The translations under genes were made by a program, and so were the position numbers. From Rachicladosporium sp. CCFEE 5018 (Eukaryota; Ascomycota; Dothideomycetes; Cladosporiales; Cladosporiaceae), in NCBI GenBank assembly GCA_002077045.2, contig KZ111181.1:124001-188000 (forward strand): a stretch of DNA of 64,000 nucleotides, written 5' to 3'. This document shows positions 51,635-61,700 of this stretch, piece by piece (position 1 is the stretch's first letter; each line of letters starts with the position of its first letter). The notes beneath the pieces are model-generated. The model did not search any database, was not told where the DNA came from, and was given only the letters and a program-made list of their open reading frames with translations.

Positions 51635-52669
51635 TCACCCAGCGATCAAAACCCACAACAAAAAGAAAATCATCAGCACGCCGAACATCTTAGCCACCAG
51701 CCACCGATTCCCCTGCACCCGCCCCCAATACTTCATTAGCTCCCTCTGCGCGCCATCAACGTTATCCACCACATCATCCGTATTCGCATCGATCCTCTGA
51801 ATCTGCTCCGCCTGTTCGGAGACCATTGTAGCTAGTTGCCCGAAGATCCCACCGAGTTCGTTTATTGTCCGTTCGATTGCTTCGATGGCTTCGCCGCGTT
51901 GGGAGGTGTAGGAGTTGGATTGGGAGCCTTCTTCCATTATTTGGAGTTGTTGTTGTGATTGTGGCGAACTATTGTACAAGGGTGAAGATGACGATGGGTC
52001 TAGCGAGAGGACATCCTGTTGGTGTGAGAGGTTGGGCGTTCGACTTCGGGAGCCGGGAGTGTTGTAAAGCGGGCTGTCTGTGCGTGCTGTGTCTAGATGA
52101 GATGCTGGCGTCTGAGCCTGCGAAACGGAGGAGACGAAGTTGTCCTGTCGGCTTCGACTAGCTTGGATGTTCTTCGTCCGTACTTCTAGCACGTCCTTGA
52201 AGTGCACTCCCACGTCTGCTAGCTTGCCCTGTAGCAAGACCACCACATTCTTGTTGTGTTCGCCTTCTTGGTCTGCCTTTCCACGTGGCTTCTCACTCGA
52301 GGACTGCTTCTGCAGCACTTGCAGATTCCCGATCTGCTGGTTCAAGCCAGCGAGATCTTGCTTGATCACATACGTCAACTCAGCGATCTCCACCGGTCGG
52401 TCATCGAAGAGCGTTTTCCGCTTAGCCAGTTCTCCCAATCTCTGCAGCTTCCCCATCGTCGCGCTGATGCCTCGTCCAATCCCTGCGGCATTGCGCGCGA
52501 ACTCGGAGCGCTGCTTTCGTGTGGGAGGTGTCGCGCTGCCATTCTGCTGTGGTGGGAGTAAGGGCTGGGATTGGCCGGTCTTTCGTTGTCGGGCGAGTGT
52601 CTTCTGGGCTTGTGTGAGGATTGAGCGGAATTCGGGGGTGCGGTCTTGGATGGAGGAGGTGTGAGACAT
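51635..52669 (-). CDS. SED5: syntaxin-5-type t-SNARE of the early Golgi
   Basis: 344 aa from the ATG at 52669, which gives the family N-terminus MSHTSSIQDRTPEFRSILTQ that binds Sly1. The frame is open a further 76 codons upstream, but that stretch does not resemble Sed5. The Habc-type helical region has FARNAAGIGRGISATMGKLQ and FDDRPVEIAELTYVIKQDLA. A Ser/Gln-rich linker follows. The Qa-SNARE helix is RGEAIEAIERTINELGGIFG ... VSEQAEQIQRIDANTDDVVD with the zero-layer Gln. The C-terminal anchor is VAKMFGVLMIFFLLWVLIAG. It drives fusion in ER-Golgi and intra-Golgi transport. Confidence 0.95.
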   Translation of the reverse strand: MSHTSSIQDRTPEFRSILTQAQKTLARQRKTGQSQPLLPPQQNGSATPPTRKQRSEFARNAAGIGRGISATMGKLQRLGELAKRKTLFDDRPVEIAELTYVIKQDLAGLNQQIGNLQVLQKQSSSEKPRGKADQEGEHNKNVVVLLQGKLADVGVHFKDVLEVRTKNIQASRSRQDNFVSSVSQAQTPASHLDTARTDSPLYNTPGSRSRTPNLSHQQDVLSLDPSSSSPLYNSSPQSQQQLQIMEEGSQSNSYTSQRGEAIEAIERTINELGGIFGQLATMVSEQAEQIQRIDANTDDVVDNVDGAQRELMKYWGRVQGNRWLVAKMFGVLMIFFLLWVLIAG

Positions 52670-53596
52670 GGTAATCAGCATGTCCTGCGCTGAAGCTGTG
52701 GTAAGGATGAGCACCTCCGTGCCAGTGAAGGTGTCTCCAAGCCTCGCTGTTGTACAAGTGTTACTGCTGCGACAGTCTTGGCTGCAAAGGTGGCCTTGAA
52801 GGGGTTCTATTCGTTGCGCCTTCCTTAATGCGGCGACAGCTTCTGGTTCCGTCGAATGGCTATCTGCTGCGCTCGATGTTATTGCTAAGCGATTCACTCC
52901 ATCTCACTCCAACTTTGCCAGTACTACCAATGTCAGAGAAGTGGTGATTTGGGAAACATAACATCAGCATCGGCTTGCCGTGTCTGGCCATGTGGCGTTC
53001 GGCAGACGGCAAGAGACAAAGCCGACTGGGGGGACATGTGCGCGCGCGTTGGAGTTGAGGCGGAGTCGCGACAAGATCATCATACAGAGGTCTACCTACA
53101 TATCTGACCTTGCGGTATATGAATGGAGCTGAGCCGTCGGCGAGTACCTGGAAGCTTGGTGTGTTGCGACATAAAATTGACTATCCCCAACATTGACGAA
53201 GATTGATTAATATCGGGGGTCTATCTCAATTGAGACACTGAATGACTGGGGGGTGGTGGCTTGACTAGAAGCTTGGACTCGGAGACGGCATTCATCACCA
53301 GAAAGTAGGCAGACTGGGCCAAATCGACACCTCCGTTGTCTTGTAGCATCACCAAGCCCTCCTCACTGAACTCGCCATATTTCCTGAGCCTTCATCTGGT
53401 GTACTTCGCGCTAGAGTCTGCGGATCGGTGACACTTCCTTGACTCGCCCCCGAGTACGCGTCCGCGAGGCTGAGCTGCGTTCACTGGCACTGCACGAGCG
53501 CTACGGTGAAGGCAGCGCATGACGATGGCATGTTGAACATTGCATAGCGTCTCGCATACTTTGGCATGACCGCAACATAATACTAATACCACTGCA
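52670..53596. other. intergenic, divergent promoters
   Basis: 927 bp between SED5 and the next gene. It contains the in-frame but non-homologous upstream extension of the SED5 frame and a tgtgcgcgcgcgtt alternating purine-pyrimidine run near 53037. No gene supported. Confidence 0.6.
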
Positions 53597-56500
53597 ATGG
53601 CGCGACCCAATCCCAATGGCAACGGGCAGCCGCCAATGTCATTCAAGACAGTCCCTGGACGGAATCCAACACAGAAATGGAATCAAGCTCCGTCGTACAA
53701 CTACGACGGCGATGACTGGGGAGGCTTTGACCCATACGATGAGTATGCGCGGGAGGACGATCATCCTGCCCCTCCAGCACGTGGACCGCAACCGCCATAT
53801 GCGCAGCCAGCGCGGCGACAAAACAGCTTTGATCGAGGGGTAGACAACGAGCGGCGGCAATTTAGCTCAGGCTATGGTCCGCCCGAGGCTGCGAGACGAG
53901 GCAGTCCAGCTGCAAGCGCGAGCAGTCGCGTAAGTCAGGACAGTGGGATGACAGGGAGTGACTTCGCTGCGAAGAGTGCACGAGTCTTCAGCAACCCAGC
54001 GCAGGTGCCTGCGCCACTTAACATGCGAGGCAGTCCGGCGCCGTCTGCTGGACTACCCCGACTGAACAGTTTCGGCTCTGACACCGCGGCTCCCGAGACT
54101 CTGTCAACCTCTGCCAAGTCAGAGAAGCCGCTACCCTTCATACGTCCCGCGGATATATACAAACGCATGGCCGAGCAAAGAGAGCGGGAACGACAATCAC
54201 AAGATGGTGGACGACCGAGCATGGACTCAGTACAGCGCGAAGCTACGTCTCCGCCTCAGATGCCCGTAGCGCTGGCGAGCGATCGCAGCGGCAATGGTTC
54301 GCCTAGCGGTGGTATGAGGCGACCCAGTCTGGATCCTGTGAAAGAGACGAGTGAGGCAACACCATCAACAGCAGCGCCTTCTCTACTGGCTGTCACAGAA
54401 CGACCACAGAGTAGCGAACGAGCGTACTCGGGCTTCAAGGTCGACAATCCAATACTGGCGCGAGCTCTCGGTGCAGAGGTTGCGCAGTCTGCTGGCAGTA
54501 GAGACAGCGTCGAAAGCGTGGGTGGACTGGACCCGCAGGACAATCAGCCAAGGCTACCACCTGTTAGTAGGATTTCCGGGTTCGGCAACTTTGGCTCGTT
54601 CTTGCAGAGCGATACGGCGCCTGCCACGTCCGCAGTGCCAGCCTTCACTCAGTCTGCAGCTCCGGCGAGTCGAAGTGTAGATCCAGCTGCTGAGATACTG
54701 GCTGAAAGACATCAGGAAGTGCCCGCGCATTTGCTGGGGAGAGGAGCACAGGAGCACGCAGGTGGTGTACCTGCTACAGAACACAACAAAAACAATACCA
54801 CAGATGTGTCTCGATCAGCTTCATCGCACGACCCAGCGGCCGAGATCTTAGCAGAGAGACATCAGGAAGTTCCTGCGCACTCACTGGGCAGAGCGGCACA
54901 GGAGCATGCAGGCGGTGTCCTTGCTCCAGCAGAGATTACCAGCCGCACAAGGGAAGGACCTCGATTCACTTCTTCCCAAGATCCGGCAGCCGATATCTTG
55001 GCCGAGAGGCATAAAGCAGTTCCAGCGCAATCGCTGGGCAGAGGAACACAAGAACATGCGGGCGGAGTGCTTCCTCCAGCAGTTGCAAATGCATCCGCAG
55101 ACCCTACAAATGACTCTCAATCTGCACCGTCTTACGATCCGGCAGCCGTGATCTTGGCAGAGAGACAACGGCACGCGCCTCCAGAGCATCTCGGGCGAGC
55201 TGCACACGAGCACCCAGCTGGTCTTGCGCATCAGCCGTCCGCAGGCTACAGATCCATGGTGAACAGAGCGTTCGACAGTGAAGCTGACACCACTGGACTC
55301 ACGCCCATGGCATCTCGCGACACTCTGCAGACTGACAGCGCGGATGGGGTGGGCAGAAGCAACACGACCTCGACTGGCTCGATCAGTCCCATCATGTCTC
55401 ACATGCCGTCTGCGGGTATAGCGCAGATGAAGCAGCGAGACAATGTTGTGTCGCCAATCGCGGAAGAAAGCAGACCGGAATCGCGCATTGCATCCGACGC
55501 CACGATAAGAGCTAGCTCCCACAGCCGTGGCATCGCACGGAAGCCGTCGCCCAGTCTTGTAAGTGCTGCGGATCCGAACTTCGAGCCCGGCTATAGACGC
55601 AGCATCAATGCCCCATCGCCCGGCAACTCACCCGCACGCACGCCTGCGCTCGAAGATGCCAACACCCGTCGCATCAGTGGTCCGCAGATTGCGGAACGAC
55701 ATGCTGCTGAACCTCCAGATGTCCCCCCAGAAGCGCCGGAGCTGCCAGGGGTGATACTAGCACCTGCTGAGACACCTGCCAGTGAGGCACTACCCGCACT
55801 CGACACCTACCGCGACCTGCCTACAAAAACTCGTGATCGCAGTGGAACCGACTACAGCATGCGCGAGGCTGATATGGCACAGCAAGTGAGTAATGCACCA
55901 GACAAAGTAGCGAGTCCAGTGGTTGCCGAAGCAGCGGCGTTCAATCAAGACCAGTACTTGCGAACACATCCGGCACCTGCTTCGCTTGGGCCAAACTCGC
56001 CGTCTGCAATAGGCACTGGCTTCAGCAAGCTCGGATATGGTCTTCCTCGAGCCACGACCCCTGGTAGCGGGCGGAATAGCCCCGTGCCTGGCAATAGTGG
56101 TGGCAGCTATCCTCGTGTGAAGGCGATCGTGGATCAGTACCATCAAATTGATGATGCCCCGCGTCGGAATAGCACAGCTAGCGTCAGCTCTAGCAAGTCA
56201 TCATGGAGTAACTTCAGAGGCAGTACTGAGGACTTGCCAGGCTTGAAGAGGAAGACGACAGAGGGCTCCATGCTGTCTGGTGATCGCACGGAGTCGCCTG
56301 TTGATGCACGGGATGAAACGCTCTCGAATGTCAGCGCAGCATCGCCTACGAGACCTTTCATGGGTGATGCTAACAGGCTGGAGAGTTTCAGACCTCAGCT
56401 TCCAGGACAGTGGGTGAGCTATGCCCCGACGCCGGTGAGCGAAGACATGCCTGCACCGCCGCCTGTAGCGCCTGTGCATGATGCGACTTCTCAAATGAAC

Positions 56501-58405
56501 GAGCCTCATCACGATCAACTGCCCGAGTCGCCACCAACGCCTCGAGTAGAGCAGTCGCGCGAACCCGAGACGGTCGACTTCACACCGAATCCCAAGAAGA
56601 GTCAATTGCGGTCCAGCGACACGTCCACGATCACAGATGGGAAGAGTCCAACTGCTACACTAGCATCTCTCAAGAATGCTGGTGATGCACTTGGAGCAGC
56701 GTTCATGTCGAGTGTAGGGTACGGCTCTCATGAGACACGCGACTTCGCTGCACCAAAGGCTCCGGCTGCTCCTGTCGACGTTCCTGAGATGCGACCGCAT
56801 CGTGAGACTGGAGACGTCTTCCGGCCTAACGCACCAGAGCTGAACCGTGGATATAGCGAAGCACCGTCCTTCGCCTCGGACATCACGAACATTACTGCTG
56901 TGAGCCGGTCCAGTTCGCGACCGCCTACACCACCTGCGAAGGACACACCTGGACCTCCACTTGCACCCGCAGCCGCACCTGGTGGTGACAGACCGATCAG
57001 CAGCTACTTCTCGGGCGCTGAACCTGCTGCGCCGGCACCACTGAAGTTTGGTCGGCAGGGCCAGAATGCAGCCAATGACTCGAGCAACGACAGACCAAAG
57101 TTCATGCCGAGTCTGAGCACTGATACGAGCGCAAGCGACCTCGAGAGTGATCGTCTTCGCAAGGATATTGTCCGAAGTCTCGGTGCGGAGAAGGTGGAGA
57201 AGATGAAGCGAGAGAGCATAATGGAGGATGTGGAGAGAACTGAAGATGCGCTTGCTGCTCCTGCAAACGCTAGAGCGATCGAGACTGGGCAGAGCCTGCA
57301 GCCTGTGAATGAGAGTGCTGCTGGTGATGCTCGATCTGCGCTGCCATCGCAAAGCACGCAAGCGAGGCCAGGGTTCCTTGACCAGCGCTTCTCGTGGGAG
57401 AACAGACCTGCTGGAGGACTGTATGCGCCCATGGCTGTTGTGGGTGAGCTCGAAGGTGACGAGGGTCGTGCGAGCTATGAGCGACCGCGAAGTGCTCAGG
57501 GCTTACATGTCATCAATACTGCTGTTGGTGCTGAGTCGGAGCCGAGTACTGCTGACACGCCTAAGCCGCTACTTGGTGCAATGGAGGGACCCATGCAGGC
57601 ACCGGCGCTCATAGTGAATGATGCAAGCCCAGCACTCGATGGCGACGAGGGTCCTTCTTACGGCAGCCACACTGGCGGACAGTCAGCCGAACGAGACTTG
57701 GTAAGCCCGATAACTAAGAGCCAGGAGAATCTCGGCATGCACAACAGGCACTCCGGCGACGGTAATCTTGCCGATATGGCGCCTTCACCGATCTCCGAGC
57801 CAGATCACGACCGCTTCGCATCTATGGACTCTCGTGCCGGTCCAACGGACACCGCTGCGTCCTCCGGCTCACCTCCAACCCACTCCTTACCATCCTCGCC
57901 CTCCAGCAAAGCAGCCACTAAGCAATCTGGTCAGCGTATCCCACCATTCCGCGAGATCCTAGCCATCAAGTCCACGCCCGACAGGATTCAAGCCTACTCC
58001 TCTACTCGCGAGACCTTCGCCAACATGAACACCGGCCTCAACGACTGGGTCTCAGCCATGATGGCGCAGCACCCTGAGCACGCCGATGTTGCCACGCGTC
58101 CTCCACTCAATCCTTCTGCTACCATCGGACGCGGACGCGGACACAAACCTACGGCTAGTATTGCCAACTTCACCAAGCAGTTCACTGGTGGTGCTGAAGG
58201 ACCTGGACCCTCCGAGCTGAAGGCATCGAATCCTGCTGGCTATGCTGCTATGCGACCCAAGACTGGCGGTGGCGAGGGTTCCGGAGTTGATGTGAAGGAG
58301 TTGCAGATGAAGGGAAAGGATATGATGAAGAGTGCTGGAGCAGGGGCGAAGGGTTTGTTTGCGAAGGGGAAGAGTCGCTTTGGGAGGGGCGAAAAGGTAG
58401 AGTGA
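53597..58405 (+). CDS. 1602-aa disordered protein with four 50-residue repeats, function unknown
   Basis: Single exon from ATG 53597. I do not recognise a named family. The N-terminus is Asn/Gly/Pro/Asp-rich (WGGFDPYDEYAREDD). Residues about 362-555 hold four repeats of D-P-A-A-x-I-L-A-E-R-x-x-x-x-P-x-x-x-L-G-R-x-x-x-E-H-x-x-G. Most of the rest is Ser/Pro/Ala-rich with SPxR-type phosphosite-like motifs. The only folded-looking part is C-terminal: PPFREILAIKSTPDRIQAYS, STRETFANMNTGLNDWVSAM and a Gly/Lys-rich end with helix VDVKELQMKGKDMMKSAGAG. This layout suggests a scaffold at the cell cortex or cytoskeleton; that is only an inference. A second giant disordered gene follows 304 bp downstream on the same strand. 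Confidence 0.85.
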   Translation: MARPNPNGNGQPPMSFKTVPGRNPTQKWNQAPSYNYDGDDWGGFDPYDEYAREDDHPAPPARGPQPPYAQPARRQNSFDRGVDNERRQFSSGYGPPEAARRGSPAASASSRVSQDSGMTGSDFAAKSARVFSNPAQVPAPLNMRGSPAPSAGLPRLNSFGSDTAAPETLSTSAKSEKPLPFIRPADIYKRMAEQRERERQSQDGGRPSMDSVQREATSPPQMPVALASDRSGNGSPSGGMRRPSLDPVKETSEATPSTAAPSLLAVTERPQSSERAYSGFKVDNPILARALGAEVAQSAGSRDSVESVGGLDPQDNQPRLPPVSRISGFGNFGSFLQSDTAPATSAVPAFTQSAAPASRSVDPAAEILAERHQEVPAHLLGRGAQEHAGGVPATEHNKNNTTDVSRSASSHDPAAEILAERHQEVPAHSLGRAAQEHAGGVLAPAEITSRTREGPRFTSSQDPAADILAERHKAVPAQSLGRGTQEHAGGVLPPAVANASADPTNDSQSAPSYDPAAVILAERQRHAPPEHLGRAAHEHPAGLAHQPSAGYRSMVNRAFDSEADTTGLTPMASRDTLQTDSADGVGRSNTTSTGSISPIMSHMPSAGIAQMKQRDNVVSPIAEESRPESRIASDATIRASSHSRGIARKPSPSLVSAADPNFEPGYRRSINAPSPGNSPARTPALEDANTRRISGPQIAERHAAEPPDVPPEAPELPGVILAPAETPASEALPALDTYRDLPTKTRDRSGTDYSMREADMAQQVSNAPDKVASPVVAEAAAFNQDQYLRTHPAPASLGPNSPSAIGTGFSKLGYGLPRATTPGSGRNSPVPGNSGGSYPRVKAIVDQYHQIDDAPRRNSTASVSSSKSSWSNFRGSTEDLPGLKRKTTEGSMLSGDRTESPVDARDETLSNVSAASPTRPFMGDANRLESFRPQLPGQWVSYAPTPVSEDMPAPPPVAPVHDATSQMNEPHHDQLPESPPTPRVEQSREPETVDFTPNPKKSQLRSSDTSTITDGKSPTATLASLKNAGDALGAAFMSSVGYGSHETRDFAAPKAPAAPVDVPEMRPHRETGDVFRPNAPELNRGYSEAPSFASDITNITAVSRSSSRPPTPPAKDTPGPPLAPAAAPGGDRPISSYFSGAEPAAPAPLKFGRQGQNAANDSSNDRPKFMPSLSTDTSASDLESDRLRKDIVRSLGAEKVEKMKRESIMEDVERTEDALAAPANARAIETGQSLQPVNESAAGDARSALPSQSTQARPGFLDQRFSWENRPAGGLYAPMAVVGELEGDEGRASYERPRSAQGLHVINTAVGAESEPSTADTPKPLLGAMEGPMQAPALIVNDASPALDGDEGPSYGSHTGGQSAERDLVSPITKSQENLGMHNRHSGDGNLADMAPSPISEPDHDRFASMDSRAGPTDTAASSGSPPTHSLPSSPSSKAATKQSGQRIPPFREILAIKSTPDRIQAYSSTRETFANMNTGLNDWVSAMMAQHPEHADVATRPPLNPSATIGRGRGHKPTASIANFTKQFTGGAEGPGPSELKASNPAGYAAMRPKTGGGEGSGVDVKELQMKGKDMMKSAGAGAKGLFAKGKSRFGRGEKVE
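54680..55240 (+). repeat. four coding tandem repeats of about 150 bp
   Basis: Units start at 54680, 54830, 54980 and 55136, with spacings 150, 150 and 156 bp (50, 50 and 52 codons). Each opens DPAA.ILAER and has LGR....EH about 19-26 residues later. The first two are the closest and the fourth is the most diverged (EHLGRAAHEHPAGL). Recurrence is in register with the codons. Confidence 0.9.
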
Positions 58406-58709
58406 TCCTGATTTTCTTGCTTACTTGCTGCACTGCACGATATCACGATGGGGCGGGGCGATGGAGAGCAGCAAATGAGGATGATGAGTACACTGGCAAA
58501 GCTTTTGTGTTGGTATACCCGAGCTACTCCTTCACAGGCGACGATTTCTCCTATTCTCACCTCACCGTATGTCAGATACACAAGCTCATAGTAAGTCTCC
58601 GTAGGTTTCGTCTCCCTCCTCTTCGTTCAGCAGCGCCCCCTCTTTACTCAAGCGGCTTAGCAGCAGTCAGTCTAGGAATGTCGAAGTGATCAGGTCGCCT
58701 GCCGATGCA
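58406..58709. other. intergenic between the two large disordered-protein genes
   Basis: 304 bp. The downstream frame is open back to 58686 without an ATG, and acceptor-like cag triplets occur near 58660-58670. An upstream non-coding or short coding exon for the next gene is therefore possible. Confidence 0.5.
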
Positions 58710-61700
58710 ATGCCCGTGCCGGAGATGCCTACTCCGATGTTGGATGTGAGGAATGATTATGAGAAGAAAGAGCCGGGGAACAGGGCGAGTTCTGGAGTTG
58801 GCGTGGGGGATGGTACAAGAGGCATCAACGCTACGCAGGGTACGGTTGAGCCTCAGGACAAGATCGTCGGGGAACATGATATTGATGCATCAGCGAACGG
58901 CGGTGAGGTGCTGCCTATACCGGCCACCCAGTTGCAACACGAGTCGCTCGAGGAATCTTCACCCACACCTCCGGCGGCCATTGTTGAAGACAGCACGGTC
59001 CTGCAGCGGCCGTCGAGACCAGAACAGTCTACCAGCGCGACTTCTCGTGGCGCTGCGTTTTCGACCACGGAGCCCGTAGAAGCACTTGTGCAAGCCCAGC
59101 AGCCAACAATGCACTCTCGTGTGCCACCCAGCATAAGTGCTGAAGCAGGTCGTGCCGATTTACTCGCGTTGGACAGCACTGCACCAGCCGCAGCAAGCGC
59201 GGACGACGACATGCACGGCACAGATCTTACACACACCAACGAGCCTGTGCGCGAAAGCGCTAGATCGCCGCCGCTCACTCTATACAACAGGAAATCAGAG
59301 CATGACTTCGCACAGGAAACGCATCCAGTCGCCGTTGCAGCGTCAGCTTCGCCCACAACTCCTTCGCCGTCATCACCCACTGCAGAACAGCCAAGACGAT
59401 CGATCCTCGAGCGCCTCCGCGCAGCTTCGCGATCAGCCTCCCGCTCAGCGACATGGAGTCGTCCTGGTAGCCTCGTTATCGACACCAGCACGCCCACGCA
59501 GAGCAGCAGCCGCAACCCCTCCCGACCAAACAGCACCGTGCTCGGCAAGAAGCCGGACCTGATCCCCTCGGCTGATGATTCCATCCCCACGGTTCCGAAC
59601 GAGCTCAGACGACGCAGCGAGGAGAGATCGCGATCGCGATCGCGCGAGCAATCTAGATCTAGAAGGGCAAGTATGAGAGGTAGTGAAGTCTGGGCACAGA
59701 GCCGTGAGCAGTTGCCTGCTATGCCTACTACGCCGAGCAATCGACGCAGGGAGGCTTGGGAGGACGATGAAGGGATTAGTGGTGCGATGCCGGGGGTGCC
59801 GGAGAGGGGTGAGAGGTTGGGCATACTGCCCAGTCCTACTACGCTCAATGAGTCGCCCGAGAAGGTGAGACGGGGAAGTGGGATGGGCGCTGCGCATCGT
59901 GATCTGCAGGGCATGGGCGCCCTCGACGGCGAGAGCATGCCGTATACCAACAAGATGCAAGCGATTCCCTCGGAATTGCTGGAAGCGCCGATGCAACAAA
60001 TCATGCAACCCAGCGCCTCGCCTGTCGGACAAGAAGCATTCGACGCAGGCGAAAGATCTCACTCTCCAGATGCGATCGCCGCACCCGCGATCCGCCCAAC
60101 GCAAGAGCGAGCATTCAGCGCACGGGACTTCCTCCCAAGTCAGCAGCGCAACAGACAGAGTCGGCCTGCTAGTCCAAGTGGCAGTCCCATGAGGGAGGCA
60201 CCGAGCCACGCGCCTGTGGCCGAGGACGAGCTCTACGATGTCACACCCACTGTGCATGAGCCAGCGACTCATGTGCCTGCTGAAGCGGATGAGCTTTACG
60301 ATGTCACTCCCACGGGTTCACGTGGCCTCGTCAGCGATCGAGATCGCTTTTTCAGTGCCGAGGATCTGCGCGGCGACAGAACGCAGCAAGCCTTCCTCGG
60401 TCCACACCAAGTAGCTGACCCTCTCCAAAATCAGCAGATGGCAGCGTCCGAGCAGGATCTGGAAGAGCAGGCTACGGACCTGGTGTCCGCACTGCCTGGC
60501 TACGCAGCGCCTAGAACGTTTGCAGGGGCTGCGGACAACCACAGTCTAGTGTCTGCGCAAAGCGAACACTACCACGATGCCTATGAAGAGAGGGTGGGCA
60601 GGGCAGGCTCGCATCGCTCATCAGTCTCCAGTATCACGCAGCCGAGTCTTCTTGCTGCACCGCAAGCTCTTGGCAGGTCTGAGGAGAATGCTTCGACTTC
60701 GACGCTGCACGCAGGTCCCGACATTGCTACGCCAACACCAATAACGCACAACGAGCCGATTCTGGAAGCAGCCTCTGTACCGCCCTACGAGGCACTTGAA
60801 AGGGCGCATTCTCCGGACGTACAGCCTGTTGCTGCATTGAATTTGCCGCGCCAGCGACTGATACCAGACTCACAACAAGGCCAGCTGGACGATCGACCGA
60901 TGTCGTTCCTGCCACTCGGCACAGACGATACTGGGGCGCCTTTGCAAGAGACGTTGACTCGAGGTGAAGCTGATGGCGCGTCGACGCCAGTGCAGCGACT
61001 CAGCCCAGAGGGGAGAAATGTAACTGCAGGCATTACACCGACGGAACCATCGCGCAGTGTTGAACACTTTGCGCAGTCTCCACCGACTCAGACTCTTGGC
61101 CCGAGAGATGGTACCGCTATGAATGCAGACACATCGCCACAGCAGCTTCATCGAGACGGCGAAGACTTTACACAGCTCCTGCCGGCTCAACCCTTCGGTC
61201 CAAGAGAAGACATGACCACGACAGCACCGGTGCAGCCTTCGGTGTACCGGCCGTCCGTTTCACGAACGCCTTCTGGCTACGATCGAGTGCGTATGCCACA
61301 AGCAAGGCAGGATGCTCCTACCGTTCCAACGAGAGACGACTCACCTCCCAAGAGGCTATCGTACTACCGTGGCCCACCTGACAGCACAATCGCGGGGATA
61401 CCACCTCCTAGTCAGCTTCATGAGAACTATGATGGCTTGATTGACCCACAGGTAGACAACATGGCAGCTGAGTTGGCACGTAATGAGCGCCCTCAACAGC
61501 AAGAGAAGCGCCGAAGCGGCATCTGGAACTCCATGCGGCGCAACACAAGTGACTATAGTAGGGGAAGCTCACTTGTCGCTCTGTCTCCGGAGCCGACTCG
61601 ATCGAAGACAGTGAGCAAGCAGCGTGCCTCGACCACTCCGCTGGAGTCGAGTGAGCCAAAAAAGAAGCGCTTCTCGGGTCTCGGCAGTGTCTTTGGACGA

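Noticed and set aside
52670..52897. Longer SED5 N-terminus from an upstream in-frame ATG
   Set aside because: The extra 76 residues do not resemble syntaxin 5, while the ATG at 52669 gives the conserved N-terminal peptide.
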